From positions 601,031 to 665,030 of the forward strand of contig NZ_JADIKC010000001.1 of assembly GCF_016905005.1 (NCBI RefSeq): 64,000 nt of DNA. The letters run 5' to 3'. The notes beneath the pieces are model-generated. The model did no database searches. It saw nothing but the letters and a program-made list of their open reading frames with translations, and was not told where the DNA came from. Positions 8,794-18,089 of this stretch are shown piece by piece (position 1 is the first letter of the stretch; each line of letters begins with the position of its first letter). Both the position numbers and the translations under genes were made by a program. The DNA is from Dyella kyungheensis (lineage in GTDB: Bacteria; Pseudomonadota; Gammaproteobacteria; Xanthomonadales; Rhodanobacteraceae).

Positions 8794-9725
8794 GCGCGAT
8801 GCCCTGGCATGCCGAACACTGGGCACGGCTGCAGGCGCGCCGTGCGCGCGATGCCATGCCGCATGCGCTGCTCTTGTGCGGGCCCAAGGGCCTGGGCAAG
8901 CGCGACTTCATGCGACGCTTCGCCGAAGGTCTGCTGTGCCAGCAGACGCAGGACGGCGAGCCCTGTGGGCGGTGCCGCAGTTGCCTGTTGTTTGCCGCCG
9001 GCACCCATCCGGATTTTGCGACGCTGAGCTTCGGCTTGCGCAAGGACGGCGTGCAGCGCAGCGAGATCGTGGTCGACCAGATTCGCGATCTCTCCGCACG
9101 CCTGGCCATGTCCAGTCAGTTCGGTGGCTGGCAGGTCGTCTGCATCGACCCCGCCGACGCCATGAACGCCGCGGCGGCCAATGCGCTGCTCAAGACGCTG
9201 GAAGAGCCCTCGCAACAGACCTTGCTGTTGCTGGTGGCCGACGCGCCATGGCGGTTGCCGCAGACGATACGCAGTCGCTGCCAGCGCATCGAATTTCATC
9301 TGCCGCCGCGCGAGGACGCGCTGGCCTGGTTGCAGCAGCAAGGCGTGAAGGATGCGGCTGTTGCGCTCGATGCGGCAGGCGGCAATCCCGGCCTGGCGTG
9401 TGCGTGGGCACAGGAAGGCGCGTTGGCGCGCCGGCAGGAGGTGCGCAAGGATCTTGGCGCCTTGGCGGCCGGCCGCGGCGAAGCGATGGAAGTGGCGCGC
9501 CGCTGGCTCGACAACGAACCCGAACAACGCCTGTGGTTTGCCGCGCAGGCGGCGGCCGAAGAGATCAAGGCGCGCGCCATCACGGCGTCCGGCCCGCTGG
9601 CCAGCCAGCTCGATGCCGAAGGTCTCGACCAGTGGTACATGGCGGCCAACCGCACGCGCGAATCGTTGCGCGGTCCGCTGCGTGGCGATCTGTTGTTGCT
9701 GGAGTTGCTGGCGCGCTGGCACTGA
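8790..9725 (+). CDS. holB: DNA polymerase III subunit delta'
   Basis: Delta' is a clamp-loader subunit of the replicase. The 311-residue protein has a degenerate P-loop (GPKGLGKR, residues 31-38), zinc-type cysteines Cys50, Cys59, Cys62 and Cys65, and the RSRCQRIEF arginine-finger region. The C-terminal third is diverged, as usual. The ATG overlaps the tmk stop. In pseudomonads pilZ follows directly; here two other genes and a repeat intervene. Confidence 0.95.
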   Translation: MSAMPWHAEHWARLQARRARDAMPHALLLCGPKGLGKRDFMRRFAEGLLCQQTQDGEPCGRCRSCLLFAAGTHPDFATLSFGLRKDGVQRSEIVVDQIRDLSARLAMSSQFGGWQVVCIDPADAMNAAAANALLKTLEEPSQQTLLLLVADAPWRLPQTIRSRCQRIEFHLPPREDALAWLQQQGVKDAAVALDAAGGNPGLACAWAQEGALARRQEVRKDLGALAAGRGEAMEVARRWLDNEPEQRLWFAAQAAAEEIKARAITASGPLASQLDAEGLDQWYMAANRTRESLRGPLRGDLLLLELLARWH

Positions 9726-9808
9726 GAAAACTCTGACAACGAAAGCCACGGCATGGCGTTTTACTTGGCGGAAAGCCCACTGACAGGCCCTCTGCCTACG
9801 CTGCCCCG

Positions 9809-11431
9809 ATGAAGTTTGCTTCCCAACGCCATCTCTCCATTTGGCCGTGGATATCGCTTCTGTTCCTGCTGGTCCTGCGACTGGCATGGCTCAATGCGTA
9901 CACGCTCAATTCGGACGAAGCCCAACACGCGCACGTTGCCTGGGCGTGGACGCAGGGGCTGCTGCCTTATCGCGATGTGTTCGACAACCACGGCCCGCTG
10001 TTCAGTTGGCTGCATTCGCCGTTGCTGAAGTGGCTGGACAACCGTCCCGATGTGCTGACCTGGCTGCGCCTGGCGATGCAGTTCTGGTACGTCATCGCCC
10101 TGGGTTCGGCGGGCTGGATGGCGCAGCGCCTCTACGGATGGCGAGTGGCCGCGGTGGTGGTGCTGGTGGCCGGTTTGTTCCCGCGTTTCTTCGTGGTCAG
10201 CGGACAGTTCCGCACCGACGACATGTGGATGGCGATGTGGCTGCTGGGTCTGGCCTTCGTGGCGGGAACGCCGCCGCGCCTTTGGCGCTACTTCGTGGCC
10301 GGCCTAGCCATGGGCTGCGCGCTGGCCGTATCGCAAAAGACGCTGGTGTTGCTGGTCACCACGGTGGTCGCTGCCGGGGTGGTTCGCTTGTTGCGTCCAT
10401 CCGATGCACCGCGTGCCGGTGTGCACTGCTGGATGGCTGCATTGCTGGGCGTGCTGGTGGTGCCCGGCATTTTCCTCGTCTGGCTGGGCGCGCATGGTCT
10501 GCTGCAGGACGCCTGGTACGCACTGGCGCAGTACAACGTCGGCGGCGCCAACAAGCGTCATGCGGCGCAGCAGGGCCTGTGGTTTCTGATTCTTGCGGCC
10601 GTGCTGATCGTCATCTGCATACGCGAGGCGCGCCAGCGTTCGGAAGGCGGCTTCGACTGGACCGTGTTCTTCGCCCTGCAGGGCGGCTTGTACCTGCTGC
10701 TGATCTGGTTCATCTGGCCGCTCATCACGCGGCAGGATTTTCTTCCGGTAGTGCCCACGCTGGTGATTGCCGCGGCGGGTTGGGCGGCGACCTGGCAATG
10801 GTTGGGTTCGCGCCCGCGACTGCGCGGCGTCTTGCTGATCGCGTTTCTGGTGGCGGAGCTGGCGGCGGTCTTCGCCGAATCGCCGCCGTGGCAGGATGCC
10901 CTTGCCGAACAGCGCAATGAACTGTCGAGCGTGCTGCGTTATACGAACGAAACCGACACGGTGATGGACCCCAAGGGCGACACGATTTTCCGCAACCGCC
11001 CGTACTATCCGGTGCTGGAAAGCCTGGCCATGCGACGCCTGCGTCGCGGGCAGATGGCCGACACCATCGTCGACGACCTGGTCAACCATCGGACCATGCT
11101 GGTGGTCCTGCGTCGCCTGCCGCCGTCGAGCGCCCGCTTCGTGATGCTCAATTATGTGCAGGCCGGGGGAGACATCTGGATCGCGGGACGTATGCTTCCC
11201 GATCACCAGCTCAGCCAGACGATGGAAGTGAATGTACCCGGAGACTATGTCGTGACCGATGGACACCAGCGCCTCAGCGGCAGCCTCGACGGCGCGCCGG
11301 CGGCGGATCACTGGTTGCTGACCCGTGGCACGCACCACCTGGTGCTGAGCGGGGGCACACCGGTGGCCCTGGTGTGGTCGCAGGCCTTCGATCGTGGCTG
11401 GCGTCCGGCGCCTCCTGTCACGGGAGGCTGA
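9809..11431 (+). CDS. membrane glycosyltransferase, GT39/ArnT-like (PMT_2 type)
   Basis: The 540-residue protein has about ten hydrophobic segments in its first 350 residues and a soluble C-terminal part of roughly 180 residues. The first loop carries NSDEAQHAHVAW (Asp36-Glu37) and DNHGPLFSW. An acidic motif in the first periplasmic loop followed by H-G-P is characteristic of GT-C lipid-linked sugar transferases such as ArnT and PMT. The acceptor cannot be read from sequence. The next gene starts 2 bases after its stop, so the pair is co-transcribed. The ATG has only a weak ribosome binding site. It is not part of the usual holB-pilZ neighbourhood. Confidence 0.75.
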   Translation: MKFASQRHLSIWPWISLLFLLVLRLAWLNAYTLNSDEAQHAHVAWAWTQGLLPYRDVFDNHGPLFSWLHSPLLKWLDNRPDVLTWLRLAMQFWYVIALGSAGWMAQRLYGWRVAAVVVLVAGLFPRFFVVSGQFRTDDMWMAMWLLGLAFVAGTPPRLWRYFVAGLAMGCALAVSQKTLVLLVTTVVAAGVVRLLRPSDAPRAGVHCWMAALLGVLVVPGIFLVWLGAHGLLQDAWYALAQYNVGGANKRHAAQQGLWFLILAAVLIVICIREARQRSEGGFDWTVFFALQGGLYLLLIWFIWPLITRQDFLPVVPTLVIAAAGWAATWQWLGSRPRLRGVLLIAFLVAELAAVFAESPPWQDALAEQRNELSSVLRYTNETDTVMDPKGDTIFRNRPYYPVLESLAMRRLRRGQMADTIVDDLVNHRTMLVVLRRLPPSSARFVMLNYVQAGGDIWIAGRMLPDHQLSQTMEVNVPGDYVVTDGHQRLSGSLDGAPAADHWLLTRGTHHLVLSGGTPVALVWSQAFDRGWRPAPPVTGG

Positions 11432-11432
11432 G

Positions 11433-12362
11433 ATGTCGCTGAGTCTGAACGCCGGCACGCGCCTGCTGGTGGTCGCGCCGCACCCGGATGACGAATCGAT
11501 CGCCACCGGCGAGCTGATCCAGCAGGTGCGCCAAGCCGGCGGCGAGGTGCGGATCCTGCTGCTCACCAACGGCGACAACAATCCCTGGCCGCAGCGCTGG
11601 GTCGAGCGGCGGATACGGATCGGCGAGGACGATCGCCGCCGCTGGGGCGAACGGCGCCGCAGCGAGGTGGCCCGCGCCCTGGCCCAACTCGGGGTGGATG
11701 CCCAGGCGCTGCAGCCGCAGGGCTGGCCCGACATGGGCATCACCAGCCGGGTGTGCGATGCGCTGGGCGCCAGCGTGGCCGTCATCACCGAGTGCCTGGA
11801 GGCGTTTCGCCCCACCCTGGTGGCCTTGCCCTCGCTGGGCGACCGTCATCCCGATCACGGTGCCGCCCACGTGCTGACCCGGTTGGGCGTGGCCCGCTGG
11901 CAGGGCGAGGCGCCGCGCATGCTGGCCTATCTCGTCCATGGTCGCGAGCCGGCGGCGACCGGCCGCGTGAAGCTCGACTCCTCGGTGGGGCTGCATATGA
12001 ACAAGATGGCGGCACTGGCCTGCCATCAGAGCCAGATGGCCTTGAGCGGCAAGCGCATGCGCCGCCTGGCCGATCGGGGCGAACGCTACCAATGGGTGCG
12101 GCGAACGCCGAGCGGGGCCGACTCGGCCGTGCTGCCCTGGCAACCGCCGCCGTATCTCCAGCGCTGGCTGCGGCTGACCCTGGTCGATCAGCAGGGCGTC
12201 CGCGAATGGCCCTGGCGCCAGGCGCCGCTGGCGATGGACGGGCAGGGGCGTCACGTGCTGCATGGGCTGGACCCGGCGGCCACCGGTCCGCGCTTCCTCA
12301 AGCTGCACATGAACCTGCCGTCGCCGTGGATCTTCGATCGCTGGGGTTGGTGCGAGCTTTAA
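11433..12362 (+). CDS. PIG-L family deacetylase
   Basis: PIG-L (LmbE-like) proteins are zinc enzymes that remove N-acetyl groups from sugar conjugates. The 309-residue protein shows the zinc motif PHPDDE (His17, Asp19, Asp20) and the second ligand block RHPDHGAAH (residues 138-146). No signal peptide is visible, so it is probably cytosolic. The C-terminal 70 residues are not recognised. It begins just after the glycosyltransferase stop, which suggests both act on the same glycan or lipid-linked sugar; the substrate is unknown. The ATG at 11433 is chosen because MSLSLNAGTRLLVVAPHPDDE fits the family; the frame extends upstream inside the previous gene. Confidence 0.85.
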   Translation: MSLSLNAGTRLLVVAPHPDDESIATGELIQQVRQAGGEVRILLLTNGDNNPWPQRWVERRIRIGEDDRRRWGERRRSEVARALAQLGVDAQALQPQGWPDMGITSRVCDALGASVAVITECLEAFRPTLVALPSLGDRHPDHGAAHVLTRLGVARWQGEAPRMLAYLVHGREPAATGRVKLDSSVGLHMNKMAALACHQSQMALSGKRMRRLADRGERYQWVRRTPSGADSAVLPWQPPPYLQRWLRLTLVDQQGVREWPWRQAPLAMDGQGRHVLHGLDPAATGPRFLKLHMNLPSPWIFDRWGWCEL

Positions 12363-12389
12363 GGGCCTGGGTCGCCTGGGTAATTGTTT

Positions 12390-12536
12390 CCCCTCAGCGT
12401 CATTCCGGCGCAGGCCGGAATCCAGTGGCCTCGGTGCCAGGCTTTCGCAAAACCTCACCAGAGCAGGTTCTGCCAACGCGACCACCTGACGTGTTCGCCA
12501 CTGGATTCCGGCCTGCGCCGGAATGACGCTGAGGGG
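12390..12536. repeat. long REP-like inverted repeat, copy 2 (perfect 40-bp arms)
   Basis: Positions 12390-12429 and 12497-12536 are perfect 40-base reverse complements separated by 67 bases. Each arm holds the inner palindrome TTCCGGC-GCAG-GCCGGAA. It fills most of the 312-bp gap between the PIG-L gene and pilZ; the rest of that gap shows no gene. Compared with copy 3 the arms differ at matching positions on both sides (for example CTCAGCGTC here, CTCACCGTC there). Confidence 0.9.
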
Positions 12537-12674
12537 TTGGGTGGCGCCAGGCAAGAATTGGACTCCAGGCGCCATACCCCGTCACATTCCCTCGACATCT
12601 CGCTTGTGACAAAGCCCGGCCGCTCGCTACGATGCGGCCAAGGGGCGCTGCATCAGTGGCGTACAGGAGCACGC

Positions 12675-13031
12675 ATGAATCCGGCCATTGCCGCCCGCCA
12701 GGGCATCATTTCGTTGAAGATCAAGGACACGGCGTCGCTCTACAACGCCTATATGCCTTATCTGAAGAACGGTGGCCTGTTCGCGCCCACGGCCCAGAAG
12801 TACGCGCTGGGCGACGAAGTGGTGCTGCTGATCAACCTGACCGACGAAGGCGAGCGCCTGTCCGTGGCCGGCAAGGTGGTCTGGGTGACGCCGATCGGCG
12901 CGCAGGGCAATCGCACGGCCGGTATCGGCGTGCAGTTCAACGAGTCGACCGACGGCGAAGTGGCCCGCACCCGCATCGAGAACATTCTGGCTGGCCTGAC
13001 CGGATCAGAGCGTCCTACCCACACCATGTAA
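12675..13031 (+). CDS. pilZ: type IV pilus PilZ-domain protein
   Basis: PilZ of this type is needed for type IV pilus assembly and in Xanthomonas contacts FimX and the PilB ATPase. The 118-residue protein matches that subgroup: it lacks the RxxxR and DxSxxG cyclic-di-GMP motifs of canonical PilZ domains and instead shows YLKNGGLF, VWVTPIG and AGIGVQF. The ATG at 12675 follows ACAGGAG; the frame is open upstream only because it runs through the repeat. In pseudomonads pilZ directly follows holB, which supports the call. Confidence 0.92.
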   Translation: MNPAIAARQGIISLKIKDTASLYNAYMPYLKNGGLFAPTAQKYALGDEVVLLINLTDEGERLSVAGKVVWVTPIGAQGNRTAGIGVQFNESTDGEVARTRIENILAGLTGSERPTHTM

Positions 13032-13313
13032 GACCTTGGTCGCAATGCCTTGCGGCCTAGCCCACGCGGGTTCACTGAAGCCCTGCAAATCGCCTACCAA
13101 ATAGCCGTCAAGGCTTGTTGTTGTTAAGCGCACTGATACAATGTCGCGATCCCTCGATTCAGATCGAGGGAAGTCGGACGCTCGCTGCCCCCAATGCACG
13201 TGATCGTGGCGCCTAGCCCTTGGCCCTCGCGGGTCATGCCGAACCCAAGTTCCGCGGACCGTTTCCCCGACGGTCACTGATGCGCCAATGAAGGCGCGGA
13301 GGTACGTTTCATC
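13032..13313 (+). other. 282-bp region between pilZ and nuoA
   Basis: No credible gene is visible. A stem GGTCGCAA/TTGCGGCC (13038-13057) lies 7 bases after the pilZ stop without a T tract. A candidate nuo promoter is at 13115-13142, and a perfect 9-bp hairpin TCCCTCGAT-TCAG-ATCGAGGGA lies at 13150-13171, within the presumed first bases of the nuo leader. The remaining 140 bases to nuoA show no recognised motif except the GGAGG ribosome binding site. Confidence 0.6.
13115..13142 (+). promoter_or_regulatory. candidate sigma-70 promoter of the nuo operon
   Basis: TTGTTG (13115-13120) and TACAAT (13137-13142) are separated by 16 bases. The -10 box has one mismatch to the consensus. It lies about 170 bases before nuoA and just before a hairpin. 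The same hexamer pair occurs upstream of rpsO. Confidence 0.5.
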
Positions 13314-13670
13314 GTGCTTGCCCAATACTGGCCCATTCTGCTCTTCATCGGCGTAGCAGCCGGCTTAGGCGTGGTGCTTCTGGTCATCGGCCTGCTGGCC
13401 GGCCCGCGTCGCCCCGAGTCCGAGAAGCTCTCGCCGTACGAGTGCGGCTTCGAGGCCTTCGAAGACGCGCGCATGCGTTTCGACGTGCGCTATTACCTGT
13501 TGGCGATCCTGTTCATCATCTTCGACCTGGAAATTGCGTTTCTGTTTCCGTGGGCCGTGGTGTTCACCAAGATCGGCCTGATTGCCCTGGTCGAGATGGC
13601 GCTGTTCCTGCTGCTGCTGGTCATCGGCTTTGCTTACGTGTGGAAGAAGGGAGCACTGGAATGGGAGTGA
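13314..13670 (+). CDS. nuoA: NADH-quinone oxidoreductase subunit A
   Basis: NuoA is a membrane-arm subunit of respiratory complex I. The 118-residue protein has three membrane helices and the conserved loop [22 protein letters not shown]. It starts with GTG after GGAGG at about 13298-13302; no ATG is available in this position. Its stop overlaps the start of nuoB by 10 bases. It is the first of 14 consecutive nuo genes. Confidence 0.97.
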   Translation: MLAQYWPILLFIGVAAGLGVVLLVIGLLAGPRRPESEKLSPYECGFEAFEDARMRFDVRYYLLAILFIIFDLEIAFLFPWAVVFTKIGLIALVEMALFLLLLVIGFAYVWKKGALEWE

Positions 13671-14218
13671 TCTCGTCGCTCGACCGGGTGATGCACAACC
13701 CGCAGCCGTTGAACCTGGTGGACGACATCCTGCGTCCGGCCGAGGACAACCCCGTCATGCAGCGCGGCTTCGCCACCACCAGCGTCGATGCGCTGATGAA
13801 CTGGGCGCGCACCGGTTCGATGTGGCCGATGACCTTTGGTCTGGCCTGCTGCGCCGTGGAAATGATGCATGCCGGCGCCGCGCGCCTGGACCTGGACCGC
13901 TACGGCGTGGTGTTCCGCCCCAGTCCGCGCCAGTCCGACGTGATGATCGTGGCCGGTACGCTGGTCAACAAGATGGCCCCGGCGTTGCGCAAGGTCTACG
14001 ACCAGATGCCCGACCCGAAGTGGGTGATCTCGATGGGTAGCTGCGCCAACGGCGGCGGCTACTACCACTACTCGTATTCGGTGGTGCGTGGCTGCGATCG
14101 CATCGTGCCGGTGGACATCTACGTGCCGGGCTGCCCGCCCACGGCCGAAGCGCTGATCCACGGCATTCTGCAGTTGCAGAAGAAGATCCGCCGCACCAAC
14201 ACCATCGCGCGTTCCTGA
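13661..14218 (+). CDS. nuoB: NADH-quinone oxidoreductase subunit B
   Basis: NuoB carries iron-sulfur cluster N2, which passes electrons to quinone. In this 185-residue protein the four ligands are Cys63-Cys64 (LACCAVEM), Cys128 (GSCANGGG) and Cys158 (VPGCPP). The ATG lies inside the end of nuoA. Its length is within the family range, with an N-terminal extension that begins [16 protein letters not shown]. Confidence 0.98.
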   Translation: MGVISSLDRVMHNPQPLNLVDDILRPAEDNPVMQRGFATTSVDALMNWARTGSMWPMTFGLACCAVEMMHAGAARLDLDRYGVVFRPSPRQSDVMIVAGTLVNKMAPALRKVYDQMPDPKWVISMGSCANGGGYYHYSYSVVRGCDRIVPVDIYVPGCPPTAEALIHGILQLQKKIRRTNTIARS

Positions 14219-14235
14219 CAAAGGCGCAGCAGAGC

Positions 14236-14964
14236 ATGACTGATACCTCTTTCAACTCGCTGGCCGAGCGTCTGGCCGCGCGATTCGGCGAGATGCTGAC
14301 GATCAGCGTCGTCCGCAACGAAGTCACGGCCGAAGTGGCCGCCGCCGACCTGCTCGCGGTGGCCGCCGCGCTGCGTGACGAAGCACCGTTCCGATTCGGT
14401 GTGCCGATCGACATCTGCGGCATTGACTACCTCGGCTACGGCCAGACCGAGTGGGACACCGAAACCGTCTCCGGGACCGGCTTCTCGCGTGGCGTGGAAG
14501 GCGAGGCGATGGGTCGCTTCAACTGGGCTGACCGTCCGCACGCCGATGCGTCGCCGCGCCGCTTCGCTTCGATCGTTCACCTGCTGTCGCTGGAGCACAA
14601 CCAGCGCCTGCGCCTGCGCGTGTTCTGCGACGACGACACGCTGCCGATCGTGCCTTCGCTGACCGGCATCTGGCCGGGCGTGAACTGGTTCGAGCGCGAG
14701 GCGTTCGACTTGTACGGCATCATCTACGACGGTCACCCGGACCTGCGCCGCATCCTCACCGACTACGGCTTCGTGGGTCATCCGTTCCGCAAGGACTTCC
14801 CGCTGATCGGCAACGTCGAAGTGCGCTACGACCCCGAGCAGAAGCGCGTGGTGTACGAACCCGTGTCGATCGAGCCGCGCGTGCTGGTGCCGCGCGTCAT
14901 CCGCGACGACGCCGACCTGCTGCAGGCGAAGGCCGAAGCGGCCGATAACTGGCGGAATAACTGA
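14236..14964 (+). CDS. nuoC: NADH-quinone oxidoreductase subunit C
   Basis: NuoC is a hydrophilic subunit of the connecting arm (30-kDa family). The 242-residue protein contains the family signature region with [22 protein letters not shown] and [10 protein letters not shown]. It is separate from nuoD, unlike the nuoCD fusion of E. coli, and lies 2 bases before it. Confidence 0.97.
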   Translation: MTDTSFNSLAERLAARFGEMLTISVVRNEVTAEVAAADLLAVAAALRDEAPFRFGVPIDICGIDYLGYGQTEWDTETVSGTGFSRGVEGEAMGRFNWADRPHADASPRRFASIVHLLSLEHNQRLRLRVFCDDDTLPIVPSLTGIWPGVNWFEREAFDLYGIIYDGHPDLRRILTDYGFVGHPFRKDFPLIGNVEVRYDPEQKRVVYEPVSIEPRVLVPRVIRDDADLLQAKAEAADNWRNN

Positions 14965-14966
14965 TC

Positions 14967-16220
14967 ATGCAAGAGATCCGCAATTACACGATGAACTTCG
15001 GCCCGCAGCATCCCGCTGCGCACGGCGTGCTGCGCCTGGTGCTGGAGATGGACGGCGAGACCATCGTCCGCGCCGATCCGCATATCGGCCTGCTTCATCG
15101 CGGTACCGAAAAGCTGGCCGAGTCCAAGCCGTTCAATCAGTCGATCGGCTACATGGACCGTCTCGACTACGTGTCGATGATGTGCAACGAGCACGCCTAC
15201 GTGCGTTCCATCGAGACCCTGCTGGGGATCGAGGTGCCGGAGCGTGCGCAGTACATCCGCACCATGTTCGACGAGATCACCCGCATCCTCAATCACCTGA
15301 TGTGGATCGGCTCCAACGCGCTCGACCTGGGCGCGATGGCGGTGTTCCTGTACGCGTTCCGCGAGCGCGAGGAACTGATGGACGTCTACGAGGCGGTATC
15401 GGGCGCGCGCATGCACGCCACGTATTACCGTCCGGGCGGCGTCTACCGTGACCTCCCGGATCACATGTCGCAGTACCGCGAGTCGCCCTGGCACAAGGGC
15501 AAGGACCTCAAGCGCCTGAATTCCTGGCGCGAAGGTTCCATGCTCGACTACCTGGAAGCGTTCAGCAGCGACTTCCCGACCAAGGTCGACGAGTACGAAG
15601 AACTGCTCACCAACAACCGTATCTGGAAGCAGCGCACCGTCGGCATCGGCGTGATTCCGCCGGAAAAGGCCCAGGCCTGGGGCATGACCGGCGTGATGCT
15701 GCGCGGCTCGGGCGTCGAGTGGGACCTGCGCAAGAAGCAGCCGTACGCCAAGTACGCCGAGGTGGATTTCGACATCCCGGTGGGCGTGGGCGGCGACTGC
15801 TACGACCGTTACCTGGTGCGCGTGGAAGAAATGCGCCAGTCCAACCGCATCATCCAGCAATGCGTGAAATGGCTGAAGGCCAACCCCGGCCCGGTCATCG
15901 TGCAGAACTACAAGGTCGCTCCGCCTCATCGCGAAACGATGAAAGAGGACATGGAAGCGCTGATCCACCACTTCAAGCTGTTCACCGAAGGCTACGGCGT
16001 GCCGGCAGGCGAGACGTACGCAGCGGTGGAAGCGCCGAAGGGCGAGTTCGGCTGCTACCTGGTCTCCGACGGCGCCAACAAGCCGTTCCGCGTGCATTTG
16101 CGCGCACCGGGTTTTGCCCACCTGTCCTCGATGGATGCCATCGTGCGCGGCCACATGCTGGCTGACGTGGTGGCGATGATCGGTACTTATGACCTCGTGT
16201 TCGGCGAAGTCGATCGCTGA
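14967..16220 (+). CDS. nuoD: NADH-quinone oxidoreductase subunit D
   Basis: NuoD (49-kDa family) forms the quinone site together with NuoB. The 417-residue protein begins with [14 protein letters not shown], contains the RGTEKLAE and PGGVYRDLP segments, and ends in the conserved [13 protein letters not shown]. It follows nuoC by 2 bases. Confidence 0.98.
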   Translation: MQEIRNYTMNFGPQHPAAHGVLRLVLEMDGETIVRADPHIGLLHRGTEKLAESKPFNQSIGYMDRLDYVSMMCNEHAYVRSIETLLGIEVPERAQYIRTMFDEITRILNHLMWIGSNALDLGAMAVFLYAFREREELMDVYEAVSGARMHATYYRPGGVYRDLPDHMSQYRESPWHKGKDLKRLNSWREGSMLDYLEAFSSDFPTKVDEYEELLTNNRIWKQRTVGIGVIPPEKAQAWGMTGVMLRGSGVEWDLRKKQPYAKYAEVDFDIPVGVGGDCYDRYLVRVEEMRQSNRIIQQCVKWLKANPGPVIVQNYKVAPPHRETMKEDMEALIHHFKLFTEGYGVPAGETYAAVEAPKGEFGCYLVSDGANKPFRVHLRAPGFAHLSSMDAIVRGHMLADVVAMIGTYDLVFGEVDR

Positions 16221-16238
16221 GCCCACGGGAGCCACTAC

Positions 16239-16766
16239 ATGAAAGCCACCGGAAATTACGAGCAGGTCAAGAACGTCGACCCGCTCGTCGTACTCAACGA
16301 ACACACTCGTCATCACATCGAGGAGTGGGTTGCCCGTTTTCCGCCGGACCGCAAGCGGTCGGCGCTGATCCAGGCGCTGTTTGCCGCGCAGGAGCAGAAC
16401 CAGGGCTTCCTCACCGATGAGCTGATCACCGCCGTTGCCAAGTACCTCGACCTGCCCGCGGTGTGGGCGTACGAGGTGGCCAGCTTCTATTCGATGCTCG
16501 AGACGAAGCCGGTCGGCCGCAACAACGTCGCGATCTGCACCAACGTCTCGTGTTGGCTCAATGGCGCGGACGACCTGGTGAAGCATTGCGAGCAGAAACT
16601 CGGCATCAAGCTGGGCGAAAGCACCGCCGATGGCCGCGTGTATCTGAAGCGCGAAGAAGAATGCATCGCCGCCTGCGCCAGCGCGCCGGCGATGACCGTC
16701 AATGGTCACTACCACGAGCGACTCTCGATCCAGAAGATCGATGAAATCCTCGATGGTTTGAAATAA
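16239..16766 (+). CDS. nuoE: NADH-quinone oxidoreductase subunit E
   Basis: NuoE (24-kDa family) holds the binuclear cluster N1a in the NADH-binding module. Its four ligands are visible as Cys100, Cys105, Cys142 and Cys146 (CTNVSC and CIAAC). It has 175 residues. An ACGGGAG ribosome binding site precedes the ATG in an 18-base gap after nuoD. Confidence 0.98.
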   Translation: MKATGNYEQVKNVDPLVVLNEHTRHHIEEWVARFPPDRKRSALIQALFAAQEQNQGFLTDELITAVAKYLDLPAVWAYEVASFYSMLETKPVGRNNVAICTNVSCWLNGADDLVKHCEQKLGIKLGESTADGRVYLKREEECIAACASAPAMTVNGHYHERLSIQKIDEILDGLK

Positions 16767-16778
16767 GGGCTGGGCGCA

Positions 16779-18089
16779 ATGGCTTACGGACCCGCACCCC
16801 AAGAACATCAGGTCGTCTACACCACGCTGCATTTCGACAAGCCGTGGGCGATGGACAGCTACACCCAGGTGGGTGGCTATGAAGCGTGGAAGAAGATCCT
16901 CGCCGAGAAGCCCGACCCGACCACCCTGATCGACGAGATCAAGAAGAGCAACCTGCGCGGCCGTGGCGGCGCAGGCTTCCCGACCGGCCTGAAGTGGTCC
17001 TTCATGCCCAAGGGCACCATGCAGAAGTACATCCTCTGCAACTCCGACGAATCGGAGCCGGGCACCTGCAAGGACCGCGACATCCTGCGCTTCAACCCGC
17101 ATGCGGTGATCGAAGGCATGGCGATCGCGTGCTATTGCACCGGTTCCACCGTGGCCTACAACTACCTGCGTGGCGAGTTCCATCACGAGCCGTTCGAGCA
17201 TTTCGAAGAGGCGCTGAAGGAAGCGTACGCGGCAGGCCTGCTGGGCAAGAACATCCAGGGCACCGGCCTCGATGTGGACATCTATGGCGCACTCGGCGCC
17301 GGTGCCTACATCTGCGGCGAAGAAACCGCGCTGATGGAATCGCTGGAAGGCAAGAAGGGCCAGCCGCGCTTCAAGCCGCCGTTCCCGGCCAACTTCGGCC
17401 TGTACGGCAAGCCCAGCACGATCAACAACACCGAAACCTATGCCTCGGTGCCGGCGATCCTGCGCAAGGGCGCCGATTGGTTCCTGGCGCAGAGCAAGAC
17501 CAAGAACGGCGGTCCGAAGATCTTCTCGGTCTCCGGTTGCGTGCAGAAGGGCGGCAACTTCGAAGTGCCGCTCGGCACCACGTTTGACGAACTGCTGGAA
17601 ATGGCCGGCGGCCTGCGTCCGGGCCGCACGCTGAAGGGTGCGATTCCCGGCGGCGTGTCGATGCCGGTGCTGCGTGCCGAGCAGCTGAAGGGCCTGCCGT
17701 TCGACTACGACACGCTGCGCGACCTCAAGACGGGTCTCGGCTCGGGCGCCATCGTGGTGCTCGACGACACCGTCTGCACGGTGCGCTTCACCCGCCGCAT
17801 CTCGCAGTTCTTCCACAAGGAAAGCTGCGGCCAGTGCACGCCGTGCCGCGAAGGCACCGGCTGGATGCACCGCGTGCTGGATCGCATCGTGGAAGGCAAG
17901 GGCACGATGGAAGATCTGCATCGCCTGAAGGCCATTGCCGGCCAGATCGAAGGCCACACCATCTGCGCATTCGGCGAAGCCGCGGCGTGGCCGGTGCAGG
18001 GCTTCCTGCGCCAGTTCTGGGATGAATTCGAGTACTACATCGTCAATGGCCGCTCCATTGTCGACGACAAGCTTGGAGCCGCCGCATGA
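16779..18089 (+). CDS. nuoF: NADH-quinone oxidoreductase subunit F
   Basis: NuoF (51-kDa family) binds NADH, FMN and cluster N3. The 436-residue protein shows the glycine-rich NADH/FMN site [15 protein letters not shown], the [13 protein letters not shown] segment and the cluster motif [14 protein letters not shown]. Its last four bases overlap the ATG of nuoG. Confidence 0.98.
   Translation: MAYGPAPQEHQVVYTTLHFDKPWAMDSYTQVGGYEAWKKILAEKPDPTTLIDEIKKSNLRGRGGAGFPTGLKWSFMPKGTMQKYILCNSDESEPGTCKDRDILRFNPHAVIEGMAIACYCTGSTVAYNYLRGEFHHEPFEHFEEALKEAYAAGLLGKNIQGTGLDVDIYGALGAGAYICGEETALMESLEGKKGQPRFKPPFPANFGLYGKPSTINNTETYASVPAILRKGADWFLAQSKTKNGGPKIFSVSGCVQKGGNFEVPLGTTFDELLEMAGGLRPGRTLKGAIPGGVSMPVLRAEQLKGLPFDYDTLRDLKTGLGSGAIVVLDDTVCTVRFTRRISQFFHKESCGQCTPCREGTGWMHRVLDRIVEGKGTMEDLHRLKAIAGQIEGHTICAFGEAAAWPVQGFLRQFWDEFEYYIVNGRSIVDDKLGAAA

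Noticed and set aside
12384..12674. N-terminal extension of pilZ
   Set aside because: The extra frame lies within the inverted repeat; the ATG at 12675 has a good ribosome binding site and fits the family.
13005..13325. 106-residue minus-strand frame before nuoA
   Set aside because: It overlaps the candidate nuo promoter and shows no family motif.
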